Assembly: GCF_020382885.2 (NCBI RefSeq)
Contig: NC_058500.1
Location: 25,829,233 to 25,893,232 of the forward strand
DNA length: 64,000 nucleotides
From: Scatophagus argus
Lineage: Eukaryota; Chordata; Actinopteri; Scatophagidae
Direction of reading: 5' to 3'
Below, one piece after another: positions 31,526-45,438 of this stretch (position 1 is its first letter; each line of letters opens with the position of its first letter). The position numbers and the translations under genes are program-made. Under the pieces are notes generated by a model. The model was not told the DNA's origin. It saw nothing but the letters and a program-made list of their open reading frames with translations, and did no database searches.

Positions 31526-34500
31526 ATCATGTACTGGAAAGGAAATCAGCTATCCACCTTCCGGTGGAGTGGCACCATGTTAACAGCTTCCTCTACATAC
31601 CTGGTGACTCTGTGGTACAGGGAATCCAGGACTGTGCGATGGCTATAGTCATTAAACATGAGCTGTAAACTAATGTATGTGACTGTATAATTAATGCTGG
31701 TGTTAATATTGACATTTCTTTCCAGAATGATAAAAATTAACATTTCATCAATTGAAAAGGACTCAACATGCCATGTGTTGTTGTAAATCATCCCGAACCT
31801 TGCAAGCCCAATGCTAACATAGATGATATCATTTGGAACTTCGAAATGTCTAAACGCCTTTGAGAGGCAGCCTGTGAAACCATGATAAACAGCAGGGCTA
31901 CAGCTCCCACTGGCACTCCCCCACCAGCACACACATGCCTGAGGCAGCCTCTTTGCCTCCCTGAGCATTTAGCTCAGCTACAACACAGGTACCACACAGA
32001 AACTTTTACAAAGGCAAAGAAAGTCTTTTTGAGTTACTGTCAAAGCCCCAGCGGGCTCTTGTGTTTCCACAGTGAGTCTGACAGCAGCTGCTCAAAACTG
32101 GTTAGCTGTTTAACAGCTGACTGTTCCGCTACACTGTGGTGAGGTCATTCTGTCACACTGTAAAAGTCATTGGTCAGTAAATCTTCTCCTTGTGCATTAC
32201 ACACTATGTTTTGCTATACTTACTATAACCTCCTACAGTGGTTGTCCTGTGCAGTCCTCTACATTTTTAAAATATGTTGAGATGGAGCAAGTTAGCATAA
32301 TTTGGGTATGTAGTCACTCTTTTTTGTCTCTTTTGGTGTGGGGATGGTGGTGAAGTTCTTGAAGCACACTAGTATGTGGCATGGGTTCAGTAAGGTCAGC
32401 TGATCAGTATGGTGCTTCAAGGTGGATAGAGAAACATACTCAGGTATGGCTGCATCCCTACATCCCTCTTTAGGATGGAGAGACTCATCACTGTAGTGGG
32501 AGAGGAGAAGCCTCTGAGGTCGAGCACTTGGAGCAGTCTAGGTCCTTATGTGGTAGGGAAGGTGAAGTTACTGGGCTGGATCTAGTGTCAGGGGATGGTG
32601 TCAGAAGTGTAGAACTTTTTGACCAGGTGCAAGTCGTTTATGGAGTGAACAGCTTTAACTTTATAGTGTGATTTGTCTCCCCAGGTGGCATGCAAGCTAC
32701 AAGTGTATACAGAGGCATTTATGCTTAAAGCCTTGTTCCATGGACATGCATAGATAGACCTCAAATGAGGCCATGTTAGTTCTCCTAAAGATAGGCCCTT
32801 TTCTGGGGAGGTTTTTTTTTTTTTTAAATAAGTTCCTGTTTGCTCCCAGACATATGAGCAGTTCAAAATATACTCAAGTTAGTGTGATGAATTCATTTAA
32901 TGCAGACATCAGGTCTGTAGCCAAAGTATACATATAATGTTCATTTCCATTTGATATTGACATTGTAAGAGACTGAGTGACTTGCCAGTGTTTAAGTTCA
33001 CTGTGTGTGGCAGTGGGACATCCACTCCAACAACAATGCACAAGCACAACAGCATGTTTCCTTTTCCTCTGGCATTTCACAGAGTGAACAAGGGTTTCAT
33101 CTTCAACAAACGTGCAATATTTCCAGGGATGACACGAGAAAAGTGGGAAGTAAATCCATGGGAGTTGTTCTCCTGATGCTCATGATTTGTTCTCTGGTGA
33201 AAGAGCTCTGGGTACCACAGCAGAAAACTGAATTTACAGCAAAACAAGACAAAAAAATGCCCACCAGCACATTGAGGCAGCCATCAGCAATGTCATCTTG
33301 AAATTGAGATTGAGATGATGCATCGTTTTTTAAACTAGAAGTTTAAAATGCAGGAGAGTAGAAATATTAAGAAGTATAAAATGGAGATAATCAAGTAGAG
33401 CACAAGTAACTCAAAACTGAACTAAATAAAACTGAACTCTTGATGAAATACACATAGTTACTTTCCACCACAGCAAATGATGAGCAGTTGAGACCACGCA
33501 TACCATTTGCTGAATTCCAACAGAGTGTTCCAGTGTGTCTCATTACCTAAAGCATATCAGCATGAATCTCAGAACATTTCTGGAACATTTCAGTTTTGTT
33601 TGTTTGATCTGAATAATATTTATTTGCTTGCATTTGTAGCCCTGAATTTAATCCCGATGCTCTGTTACACAAGAACATGCAGGGACAGTATTTTATCTGT
33701 TGTCATCATGTTGTATATTGTCCTGTCGGTCCCTAGTTTCAGAGAGACTGAGCCATGTAGTATGCTGGTTTTCACTCCTGAGCCAGAGTGTTAGCCTGGC
33801 TGACATTTCTCAGCTGTCACTGAGATGAAGAATGTACAATCCACCCTGACACTGGTTCCCCTCAATTAGAGGCCTTAATTAGACCATGGATGCCACATCA
33901 TCTAAATGATGGAGCTTGCTGACCTGAGGTGAGGAAATAAGAGGCATCCATACAGATGTCAGTACTGTATGTCAGACAACACAACAGTGGTTCCCACAGG
34001 CTAGTCATTAAGGGGAAACTCCTCAATGAAATGACTACAGTTTTGACAAAAATATTACTCCTTTTCCTAGGAACAGTTATCTAGTGCTTTTAACCACATT
34101 GTGAATCAGTTGTAGGATACTTCCAGCTTGAAATAGTTAAAAAATAAAAAAATACTTCATGTATTGTCATGTCATTTTGTGCAGACATTCATAGGTTCTA
34201 GAGGATGTATCATCCTCGTCCATCTAGCACCACTATGTTAACATTTGTAGTTTAGAGTGAAAAAACAACTACTGAATTACGTGGCAATTTAATTTCAATT
34301 CAGCTCAAGGTGAGACAATGGTTGATTGTTAGTTTGCAATGCTTTTTAATATATCACTACAGACAACAGAGTCAAGGACAGAAAGAAAGAGCAAGGAAGA
34401 GAGAAATTTTTCTTACTAAGTTGCAGTTAAACAAACCCCAAGCATCAACCAGCAAACACAAAATGTATCAGCATGATAGACTTAATATTTGAGCATAATA

Positions 34501-35094
34501 AGATCAGTAGAACATAAAAAAGTATGTAGTATATGGATTTAACATTTTAACAGTGTATCAAACTGTTAAATGGAGGTGGATGAAGGTTGCCTTTCATTCA
34601 GTATTTCCAACTAAATCAGTGGGTAGAGTTTGAAGCAGTGAAATAAGCTGGATTTTTAATCTTTCTACCAGCCGCCCAAAAGGTTTAGAGTTTGTTAGCT
34701 AAACATTGATCAGACATCACTGTGGTTTCAGACATTTGTGTTAACCAAAATCTTAACAATGAAAAAAAAAGCAGTATGCAAGGTTAAAGCAAATGGGGGA
34801 GGAGTCTGCATCAGCTTTTCTTCCTTAAAAAAGAGCAAGAGTTAATAATTTTTGAGAAAATAGAAGACAACTCTAACTTTAACTTGAACATGACATAAAA
34901 AGAATAAGTAAACATAATTTTTGACCAGTGAAAAAAGCAATTGCTGTTAGGCCAAAAGACATGTCATTAAGAATAAATCATAATCTGATGTGTAATGTGC
35001 ACATGCAGGTGTCAAAATCTCCTTGTAAGAATTGGTTTGGTTGTTAAACATAGTAAACAGACAGTCACATGAATTTGTCATGACTCATCATGAC
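31526..35094. other. Long gene-free interval
   Basis: I found no supportable gene, RNA gene or complete repeat in about 3.5 kb. Open frames of 60-140 codons exist (for example 31546-31968 minus, 33005-33301 plus) but none shows a recognisable domain or splice context. The part at 31526-31700 may be a continuation of the LINE at its left. Confidence 0.45.
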
Positions 35095-35560
35095 TAAACA
35101 ATAGTAATCACAGTAGGTTTCAAGCAGGACCGCAGCACCAGTTGGCCCTGGTGCTGTGGTTTTAAGTCTACTCTTAAATGTAGAGAGGGTGTCCGCCTCC
35201 CGGACCGAAACCTGGAAGATTGTTCTACGATAGAGGAGCTTGATAACTTGAGGCTCTGTTTCCCAATCTACTTTTGAAGACTCTAGGAACCATAAGTAAC
35301 TCTGCATCTTGGGAACGTAAAGCTCTGGTGGGATAATTGGGAACTATCAACTCTTTAAGATATGATGGTGCCTGGACTACATATACTTGCACATCATGTG
35401 CACTCAAACCGGTCTCTCTATATTTGTGCTTTTCTTCTAATAGTTTCAGACCTACTATGGCATCTGGAAGTATCCAGTGTGGTATTGCTGGCAATGGAAC
35501 CATTGGACTGATATTCAGGTTCTGTATCTGAAGTTCTGCTGCTCTCTGTAACACTGCCCA
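35095..35560 (-). mobile_element. L2-like LINE remnant
   Basis: The minus-strand translation [20 protein letters not shown], then LLMVPRVFKSRLGNRASSYQ, matches the C-terminal block of the LINE at 5456 closely. The upstream RT region is missing. Confidence 0.7.
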
Positions 35561-35680
35561 GCCAAAGCTTTTTGTCCCCCTCTTTTAAATCTCCCAGCAT
35601 TTAGGTTTTAATGTTTCCTGTGTTGGGTGATCCGGACCATGGCCTCTTAAATTACTCCAATAATTCAGTGAAAGTTGAAT

Positions 35681-36060
35681 TCACTTAATTTCAAATGGCA
35701 TTTGTCCCATTCCCACCTGTAATGTTGCTGTTGGTGTTATTTTAACAGCCCCCATGCACAGTCGTAAAGCCTGAAACTGAATATAGTCCAATTTCTGCTT
35801 GCTCCTGACCCATATAAAGTGCTCCCATATTCTAATACTGAACTGACTAAACCAATGTGTATTGCTATTGTTGCAGATCTGTCTGCTCCCCACTCCTTTC
35901 CAACTAAACACCTCATTATATTAATCATTTTTTTACATTTATCCACCACTGTCTGATTATGTAACCCAAGTGATTTTCTTCTAAAACCATACCCCCAAAT
36001 ACATAAACGGCTTGACTTATTCAAATTCTTAATTATATAATATTGACTTTACCTCACTTC
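35681..36060 (-). mobile_element. LINE reverse-transcriptase thumb remnant
   Basis: Minus-strand frames read VVDKCKKMINIMRCLVGKEW, GADRSATIAIHIGLVSSVLE, YGSTLYGSG and, after a frameshift, QFQALRLCMGAVK. This resembles the region after the RT core of a non-LTR element distinct from the Rex-like and L2-like families here. The clade is not assigned. Confidence 0.55.
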
Positions 36061-36244
36061 CAATTGTTTTACTTGTAAAACACATAATCTTTGTCTTTTC
36101 AGCTTAAAAACTTAAATTCCCACTTACACAACCATTCCTCCAGTTTTAATTGGCAAATGGACTGTACTTAGTACTTGTCTTACTAATGTCACATTCACCA
36201 ATTCACACGCTGATGGCAGAGGCTGAGCCTTTAGGGTACATGTG

Positions 36245-37700
36245 TCAGACACAAGGCCCGCGGGCCGCATCCGGCCCACCAAGCCATTTTATGTGGCCCG
36301 CAAGAGGTTAAAAGGTTTTATTTATTATTATGTTATGTCTCTGTGCTGCTACTACATCTCCCACAACGCGCCACAGTTGCTTCCTGCAAAGTGACTGCAT
36401 CCCACCACTGGAGTGGGGTGTTTCCCCACCTGTGATTCCCCAACACGCTCGGACGAGAAAACTCAACAAACCAACAAAATGTCCAAGAAAAGAAAAATTG
36501 ATGAAGAAGGACGGCCATTTCATGAAAGATGGGAAAATGAATACATGTTTGTACTTCAAGGAGGTAAACCCGGTATGCCTTTTATGTCACGAGACAAAGT
36601 CAGTGATGAAAGAGTGCAATATACCAAAATATGGCATTAAATATGCCAATTTTAGTCTCCAAGAAAAACAACGAGCAGTCCAAGAAGTAAAAGGAAAACT
36701 AAACTCACAGCAGAATATGTTTACAAGAGCTACATCCCAGAGCGAAGCAGCAGTGAAAGCTAGCTTCATAGTAGCAGAGGAAATTGCTCGCGCTTCCAAG
36801 AGCTTCTCTGAGGGTGCGTTTGTAAAGCAGTGCATGCTGAAGGTGTGTGAGAAAGTATGCCTGGACCAGGTACAGACGTTTACAAATGTCAGTCTGTCAA
36901 GAAACACCATTTCAGACCGGGTGAAAGAGCTAGCAGGGAATCTTCCATCACAGATTACTAAACAAATAAGCAGTTTTCTGGCTTATTCACCATCGACGAA
37001 AGCACAGACAACACAGATACAGCACGGCTGTCCGTTTTTGTGCGAGGCGTAAAGGCCGATCTGTCTGTCACAGAGAAGCTGCTGGATGTGGCTGCCATGC
37101 ATGGGACAACAACAGGGAAGGACATTTTTGAGGTGGTGGACAAGTCCGTAACTAGCTTTAAATTACTGTGGGAAAGATTGGTGGGGCTCACTACAGATGG
37201 CACTCCCGCTATGTGTGGCGAAAGAAGAGGTTTGATTGGACTGGTGAAAGAGAAAATGCTACAAGAAAACTGCCCCGCACCTCCGATAACCTATCATTGC
37301 ATCATCCACCAAGAGCTTTATGCGTGCGCATGGGCTAAATCACCGCCAGTTTCAGCACTTTTTAGAAGAGGTGGGCGCTGAGCATGAAGATGTACCGTAT
37401 CACACAGAAGTAAGGTGGCTCAGTCGAAGCGCTGTCCTCCAGCAATTTTTTGAGCTCAGAGAGCAAATTGCGCTTTTCATGTAAAGCAAAGGAAAAGTTT
37501 TGCACAAACTATCAGATCCAAAGTGGCTGTGTGATTTTGCCATGTTGTGTGATCTAACAGAGCATCTCGGCCAACTGAATAAGAGACTGCAGGGACGCAA
37601 ACAAGTCATCACGCAGACGTCTGACTCAATCTCAGAGTTGCTACAGTTGCTACAGCACAAGACCTAAAACCAGACTTAGACATGCTGACCAGGGGGAAAT
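36245..37700 (+). pseudogene. hAT transposase pseudogene, copy 2 (GTF2IRD2/ZBED-like)
   Basis: This is the better-preserved of two copies. The head holds the palindrome GGCCCGCGGGCC. The N-terminal piece in frame at 36479 reads MSKKRKIDEEGRPFHERWEN. The main frame at 36642-37052 continues NFSLQEKQRAVQEVKGKL and then the part shared with copy 1. After a frameshift near 37040, a second frame runs to 37381 ([25 protein letters not shown]). A deletion follows that joins HQE to the [17 protein letters not shown] region in a shifted frame. Frames then fall apart to about 37660. No functional product is expected. The shared segments look almost identical to copy 1, suggesting fairly recent spread. 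Confidence 0.87.
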
Positions 37701-39410
37701 GATGTCAAACATCCACTCAGAAAACCAACAGGTGAGCGTTTTATGTTACATATTGTTTTTAAATTAATATTTCCAGAAAGCCTATTGTAAAGGGCCACCC
37801 AAGTTCATGTAAAATGGTCATGGACATTCTTTGGCTATGACCATGATCATTTCCTAATTTTAACCAAGTACTGTTAACTGCCAAAACCTATCCAAACCCC
37901 AGAAGTTTTGGCAGTGAGATGTTCACCTTGTCAACAACAAACAACAAACAACAACAATGGTTCCCAAAAAGTAAGGATGATTCGGTAGTTTAAAGCTACT
38001 CAGTCTCCTGCTTTTATTTGCTAATAGATAACTGAAAGTCATTATATGTCATGTAAAAAGCTGCACATAAAAAGTAGGATCATTTCTATGAATAAACATA
38101 ACAAAAGTTAAAGAGAAACCATTAATAAGTTAATGATAAATTATTTGTGGTTATCGTACTGAAAATCATAGTTTGCCACTACAACATCCTCTCCTACAAT
38201 TGCATCAGCCCGTGACGACAATTCAGTTGTGTCATTGTGCTTTTGTATGGATTAGTAAGAGAAAAGGGCAAGGGATATGCTTCGAGTAATGTTTCACCAG
38301 CAGCATCACCTGAAGCAGGCACACTATGATACACTTTTAACATAGTAATGGCAGTACCAAGCATGGCAATAACATATCATGGTTATGACACATTTCCTGA
38401 CACTATCTGAACCTAGTGTCTGGTTTTGTGTTGTGTGAGCAAGGAATGTGGCACCTGATAAATGATGAGAGAGAGGGTCAGTCAGTCACTTGCGGATGCC
38501 ATCCTGTCAACACTGTTGAAACACTTCCTCTGCTTTAATGGATGAGTTTATCACCGACATATTGCAGGAAGAAGCCTCAGCAGTCTGCCTTTAACCGGCT
38601 GGTCAAGCACAACGTCATTCTACTTTTCATTTAAACAATAGGAGTTTCAGTGAAATTTTAATCTGCTACTCACTATAGGTTAATATTTGTAACTGATTAG
38701 CGTGTTGTTGAACTGAAGAATGGTCATGGAATGACCCAGGGGTCTGTTTAAATGTTCAAGGGCCTCTTTTTCTTTTCATTCTGTTTTTTTTTCCCTTTGC
38801 CAGTCCACAGCTTACTCTTTTTCACCTACAGGTAATCATTGACAACCTTGCTAAAAATAGCAGTGAAACATGCGCCTCTATTGCCTCCAGTCCTTGCTTG
38901 TTATAGGCCAAATCATTTTCCTGTAACAAGACCATTTATTAGTTGTAGAAAGAAGATTAGATGAATGAATGTGCAAAGTTAATGAGGCTTATAATGAGCT
39001 CATACTGAGGTGACATTTTGAAGGGTCACTGTAGAAATGATAGGACTCTGACATGGCCTGTGCTGCGTATATCTTTTCACTTCTGTTTAATATCTGTGGA
39101 TTGACCCACTTATCCCATTGAGGGTGAGGGGTCAGGGACGTCTGACCCAGCATTCAGTCAGTCACAATGCTAACACACAAATGGACAAACACATTTACCC
39201 TCACATTCAAGCATTCAAGAAATTAAGAGTTTTTGCTTCACTTGAGGGAAGAAATCCATACACACACAGGGAATATTTACACAGGAATCAGTCAGACAGT
39301 GCCAACCACTGTGCCATATAGAAAAAGGTAGATTATATTCCAGATTCTATTTATTTCTCATTATACAACACAGGATTATGCAATGAAATGAAAGGTGTCA
39401 TCTCATGCTG
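37701..39410. other. Gene-free interval
   Basis: No gene, RNA gene or clear repeat was identified in this AT-rich stretch. Confidence 0.5.
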
Positions 39411-39658
39411 TGTTAGGATGGCCGTGTAGCGGATGAACTTAAAAGCAAAAGGCTTGATGCCGAGGTTAGGTGCAGACCAACCAGGTGTTTATTTCACCCA
39501 CAAAGAAGATATAACAGCAGACAAACACTGTGGACAACAGGCAGGATGTGGTCCTGACAGCAGGCCCTCCTACTAAATACTGGCAGCCTTTTATAGTCTG
39601 CCACTGATTAGGACCTCAGCCACTACCAAACATAGAAAAATATACCCCTTCCCTAACA
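39411..39658 (-). mobile_element. Candidate LTR, 248 bp
   Basis: Read leftwards, it starts TGTTAGGG and ends ATCCTAACA (TG...CA, inverted ends). It contains a TATAAAAG box and, about 110 bases later, GAAATAAACACC, an LTR-like promoter and polyadenylation layout. I see no flanking duplication and no convincing internal region beside it, so whether it is a solo LTR or an end fragment is open. Confidence 0.55.
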
Positions 39659-40732
39659 TCAAACATTACAACAATATCCAAGCAGATTAAAATACTTTAC
39701 ATATCCCCTATATTTGTCACCCACAGCCGTCATGCTCTCAATTTGTATTATACAGTACAATAAAGTGACAGAAACCTGGAAAGAAAACATACACTGCACT
39801 GTCACCCCCTCCCCTATTAACCATATGGTATCTCTCAGAACCTTAAATTGGCATTCAGTTTTCCTGGGGACTCTTTTAGCCTGAACACCCGGCTGGAAAG
39901 GAGACAACAGGTGAGTGACTTTCCACACAATATTGCACAATTAAGCCACACATTTAAGGCATCACTGTAAAAGTAGGAATATTACTAAGACCACACGTTT
40001 AATTAGCCACACTAAGTTTGTCTTGTCTCCTCATATTTTTGCAGGTTAGTGAGAGGCACCTACCACGTTGCTAAAACAGCTTTTCACATTTTTAATACAT
40101 ACAAACCTTTCATGCTTCTATTTCCTGGCTCATTTCTTCCACATTTGGTCCAACACCACAAGATTAGAAGAAATGTTAGGAACAGTAATAATGAAGAGAA
40201 CCTTCATTACATGCTGATTAAATAATATGCCATGAAAATTAAACTATTTTTGTGGAAGATAAATCGAGAAATGTCACACCTGAGGAAAAAAGATGGTCTG
40301 TAGTACAGTTTGGGGGTACAGCAGCAGACACTTCTGTATCTTGAGACAGCAACAGGGTGAACAGGTGTTGTCTTTTTTGTCATTTAGCATCCTTTGGGTC
40401 TGTGCAGATACCTCACCTCACAAATATAACTGATGTTTGATAGCAGTGATGTTCTCTGTGATTTTATTCACCTCGGCTATGCACATTCCATGTCAGTTTG
40501 TGATGTTTCCAGTCCAGTTACTATTATTTCTTACGGACACTCATTTGCACATGCACCGATCGTGCATGCAGCCATTGCTCCCACTTGTATCTTACTTTTT
40601 GTAACTTTTTTACTTCTTTTATTTCTATTTATTCTTACATGTATTTTTTTGAGAAGCTGTGGCCTCACTAACCATGCTATTTATGAGAGTTTTGCTATTT
40701 TTTTTTTCACCCTGGATTTACAATATGAGGTC
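39659..40732. other. Intergenic, one unassigned open frame
   Basis: A 93-codon minus-strand frame (39659-39940) abuts the LTR-like block, but I recognise no domain in it. Nothing else is supported. Confidence 0.4.
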
Positions 40733-43330
40733 ACTGGCAAAGAAGATGGATGAGCTAGCAACGCTAGCCAGGAGTCAGTGGGGATCCCAGGAGTGCAGTG
40801 TCATGTGTTTTACAGAAACATAGCTGTACCAGGCCATACACGACAACATTTCCATTGAGGGCTTTCAGACTGTTTGGGCTGACCAGGACCTCAAAGAGAG
40901 CGGTAAGTGTAAAGGAGGGGGAGCTTGCCGTTCTAATTAGCAACAACAGATGGCGCAATCCTGGTCACATTGTGGGTAAGGAACGCATCTGTTGCCTGCA
41001 CATTAAACTATTAGTTGTTGGACTTTGAGCATAGTATTTGCCAAGGGAGTTTTTCACATGCTATCAGGGGTCCTGTTTACATCCCTCCCTCCACCAATCC
41101 AATGTCTGCGTGTAATGTCAGTCATGCTGCCATAGCCAAACTACAGACTCAACACCTCATCTTGGGTGACTTCATCCATGTTGCAATAACGAAAATACTG
41201 CCCAACTTCACTCAGTATGTGAGCTGTCCAACAAGAGAGGAGAGGACCCTGGACCTGGGTCACAACCTTGCGTACCTCAACCCGTGCTATGTGCCTCTGG
41301 TTAAAAGAAAGGTTACTTCAATGAAGACATTGAAGAGATGGTCGGAGGAGGCTTATAAGACACTTCAGGGCTGCTTTGAGGTGACAGACTGGAATGCACT
41401 CTGCAAGTCACATGGAGAGGACATTGATGGGCTCACAGAGCGCATCATGGACTTCATCAGTTTCCATGTGGATTGCATTGTCTGCCAACTACCACTATCC
41501 CCTCCAGTTCTCCTATCAGCCCCGACTAGGAGTTAAGGACGCCATCATCTACTTGCTGAATCGTGTCTATGGCCATCTGGACAAGGTGTCCAAGCTCTCC
41601 ACCCTTGGTCTGAGTCACACACTAGGTAACTGGGTCCTGGACTTCCTGACTAACAGTCCTCAGACTGTCAAGATCCACAACTCCACCTCCTTCTCCTCCA
41701 TCACCCTCAGCACTGGTTCTCCCCAGGGCTGTGTGCTGAGCCCCCTCCCGTTCACTCCACTGATGTATGACTGCTTGGCAAGGCATCCCACATAGTAAAG
41801 TTTGCAGACAACACAGCAGTAGTGGGACGCATCGACAACAACGATGAGTCAGAATACAGAGAGGAGGTGGAACACCTGGTGCAGTGGTGCAGAGAGTTGA
41901 CCATATCAACTTCTGGGTGGAGAACAACGTACCCACCAGGACTGTGCAGTGTTTCTCCAACAATAAATCACGAATCACTCCTGACATGAAGATCCTACTT
42001 AAGGACAAAAAGGAGGGCTTTAAGTCAAGACACAAAGAGGACCTGAAGGCTGTTCAGAGGGAGCTGAGGAGAAGCAAGGAGTCAAGCATAACTTCATCCC
42101 CCACTCACTCCAGCACACAATGCCCTTCCTCCAACATGTCCTTCACCACAAATCAGGTGGGAGCCAAGCTTAGGACAATAAAGATAAGGAAGGCTGCAGG
42201 TCCAGACAGCATCAGGTCCAGTCTCCTCTTGTGTAGACCAGCTGTGCAGGGTAGTGGAATACATCTTCACCATGAGCCTGAGGCTGGGAAGAGTACCACA
42301 GTGGTAGAAAACAACCTGTGTGGTACTGGTGCTGAAGATGCACCCCAAGGACCTGAACAGCTACAGACTGGTGGCATTGACCAGTCTGTAGTTGTTCAGG
42401 TCCTTTGATGAAGTTCTTTGATGATTCTGCAATCGCTGGCTTCATAACTGAGGAAAATGAGGCAGAGTTCGGAGAACTGATGCAGGACTTTTCGGAATGG
42501 TGTCAGCCGAACTGCCTCCAGATCATTGCGGGGAAAACAAAGGAGCTGGTGGTGGATTTCCACAGGGGTGTTCACTCACCCCCAACACCGGAGAACACCC
42601 AGGAAATGGAAATTGAAATACTGGACTATTATAAGTACCTAGGTGTTCACCTCAACAGCAAATTGGACTTGACAGACAACTGCATGGCTCTGTGCAGGAA
42701 GGGCCCGAGTAGACTGTACCTGCTGAGGAGACTCAGACTGCAGGGGGCACCCCTCAGGACATTTTTTGACTCTGTGGTAGCATCACCCCTATTCGATGGA
42801 CTGGTCTGCTGGGGTAGCAGCCTCTCTACTGCAGACAGGAAGAGACTGGACAAAATCATCAGGTAGGCCAGCCCCGTCCTAGGGAGACCCCTTGACACAG
42901 TGCAAGTGGTGGGAGAGAGAAGGATGATAGCCAAGCTATCCTCTCTGATGGAGAACGACCTGCATGAGATTCTGAGCACTGGGCAGCTCCTTCAGTGGCA
43001 GGCTGCTCCACCCCAAGTGTGTAAAGGAGCTTTAGCACAGGTCCTGCTGTTGTGAGACTGTACAACCAGCACTGCCCCCAGCAGACCCCATGCACTCCAT
43101 AACAAATGCAATATCAGTAAATTACTGTGCAATACTTCCCCATCCTAGTGCTATACTCTAGATTTTTGTACTGCTAACTATTTAAAAAGTCAAAAATTCT
43201 GTAAAAATTGTGTGGATATTGTGTTTTAATACTTTTTTAAAAAAAGGATGTAAATATCCTTGTAATTTTTTTACTTTGTATATCTTTTTTACTTGACCTG
43301 TCAGCATAAGTTATGTGTTTTTGAATAAAA
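40733..43330 (+). mobile_element. Rex/CR1-like LINE, longest copy, scrambled
   Basis: Pieces of this LINE appear in the order: endonuclease scraps (40733-41300, with MCFTETWLYQ), an RT piece (41530-41800, with GLSHTLGNWVLDFLTNSPQT and TGSPQGCVLSPL), KFADNTAVVG (about 41800), then a segment that belongs upstream of the RT (41960-42240, LKDKKEGFKSRHKEDLKAVQ and KIRKAAGPDSI), then the C-terminal region (42405-42866 and on, KTKELVVDFHRG, YYKYLGVHLNSKLDL, ADRKRLDKIIR) and a 3' UTR. The order of pieces and the frameshifts show rearrangement. The usual YADD-type catalytic box appears as FADN. Confidence 0.75.
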
Positions 43331-44945
43331 ATGTAACATGGACATAGGGTCAGGTCACCTAATGATGATGTTTAAATGACCCATGAGAACTTTGAAATAG
43401 CAATCAACAGTAACTACCATTTTGAAAGAACAGTCTTATGTCTTTGATAAAAATAAGTAAATAAATTTCTGGCATACACAAACCTGCACAGTAGAATTAC
43501 TAATCAATATATCACTTTCCATCAGGATAAAACTTACAAATCAAAGTTATAAGTATCCTGTAATTCAGTCATTTTCAACAAGTGGCCCTCAGAAAGCCTT
43601 CTAGTGGGACCTGAAGGCAGGGGTTAGATTATTAAGTATTGGTATCAGAGGTGAGACTTGTGTGCAGGCTACCCTATCCCAGATGCAAAATGACAACAAA
43701 GAAAACAGGACTGCTGGGTGGTGCTTCAATGAAAAGTGTTAGATAATTCACATAAATAAACATGTCAGATTAATGTGTATAATTTCAATAACCAGTTATG
43801 TTTGAATGTTTTCAGGCCAAATATTATCCTTTAAAGCCAAATGTGTCATCAAGTAGATCCAAATGTGTCTTGCCACTGTTAGCTATTTAACATCACACAA
43901 AACAACATTTAACAACACATAAAATGGATTGTCTTTTGAAACGACCACAAACCATTGTTAATGTCACAATATCAAAGGCAAGGAACAAAATCAAAGGAAC
44001 ATGGAATGCTGAATACTGTGCAACTAAATCTCATTGTTTCCTATCTCAAAAGTGAGCACACACACTTCAGAGAATCATAGTTGGTGTTACTTAAGTATAA
44101 CTCAGTCCACTTTTTTCATGACTGAAGCTGCAGCAGAACACCATTTTAACCTTCTTGGCACCCGTCAGTGCTACTTTCTATTCCTGTCCTAGACTGATCT
44201 CAGACTCCCACGCCATTACATCATGCTGCCCTCTTCCCACCGGCTGTGGAAAGACAAGCATACACATGCTATAAATGTGACCCCTCTAGTGCCACTTTTA
44301 ACAGATAAGGCTATTTTCACACAACAAGGATGGTGTTGCATATATTTACCATTAGCTCATGCTATTTTTAACGTGATCATCTAAATAAACCAAGGAAGTA
44401 CTTTTTTCACTCATCATTGCTCTTTGTTACTGTCGTTGGTTTATATGTTGACAGTATTTTTAATGAGAAACAATGTACTATAGAGCATAATAAAATACAC
44501 TTAATCCTGACAACCTCCATTTCACTGGGTCAGACCTTGAAAGTGTATACAGATTAGTGCTCTAGATATAACTCTCAAGTTATTAAAATGAGTCATACAA
44601 TGCTCTAAGTTAGAAACTTTATTATATCCTCTAACTCTAACCTTTTAATATATAATATTACCTTAATAATATAACCTTATAATATATTTTAATATATAAT
44701 GTTTTGTTCATTTCACAATCTCTCATGTGACAATTTACCTGCAAAAATTATGGGGATAAATGAAATAAATTACAACCAATAAATATACTCTAATATATGG
44801 TCAAACCAAAATGACACCATTTGCTAATTAATATGTAAGGACATATCAATGTTCAAACTAATTTTAGCTTTATAGAGCTGTGGTGAAAGTGAGTAGCGTT
44901 TAGAGCTAAACTATGTATTAATGGAGAGTGTTAAAAATTAGCCAG
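43331..44945. other. Gene-free interval
   Basis: AT-rich; no gene or repeat identified. Confidence 0.5.
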
Positions 44946-45070
44946 TTATATGCTGAGTTATGCCATTATTATCCTGCTGAAACAGGCCACTGCCATTAGA
45001 GAATACCATTTCCATGAAGGGGTATACTTGGTCAACAACAAATGTTTAGGTGGTACATGTAAATTAACAT

Positions 45071-45438
45071 GGGGCGGCACGGTGGTGCAGTGGTTAGCAC
45101 TGTCGCCTCATAGCAAGAGGGTTCCAGGTTCGAATCCCAGTCTGGGCCCTTCTATGTGGAGTTTGCATGTTCTCCCTGTGCCTGCGTGGGTTTTCTCCGG
45201 GTACTCCGGCTTCCTCCCACAATACCAAAAACATGTACATTAGGTTAATTGGCTACTCTAAATTGCCCCTAGGTGTGAGTGTGAGAGTGTGTGGTTGTCT
45301 GTCTTTGTGTGTTGGCCCTGCGATTGACTGGCGACCAGTCCAGGGTGTACCCCGCCTCTCGCCCGTAGTCAGCTGGGATAGGCTCCAGCTCCCCCGCGAC
45401 CCTGACGGATAAGCAGTATAGAAAATGGATGGATGGAT
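45071..45438 (+). mobile_element. Full-length V-SINE-like SINE with 12-bp target duplication
   Basis: It starts GGGGCGGCACGGTGGTGCAG, has the A-box region GTGGTTAGCACTG, the B-box GGTTCGAATCC (about 45127-45137), the conserved central block GTTTGCATGTTCTCCC, and the 3' end GAAAATGGATGGATGGAT. GTAAATTAACAT occurs on both sides (45059-45070 and 45439-45450), a clean target-site duplication. Confidence 0.93.

Noticed and set aside
31546..31968. 140-codon minus-strand frame
   Set aside because: No recognisable domain, no splice context and no plausible start context; length alone is compatible with chance.
41622..43095. Minus-strand frames across the LINE at 40.7-43.3 kb
   Set aside because: They are antisense to recognisable plus-strand LINE protein.
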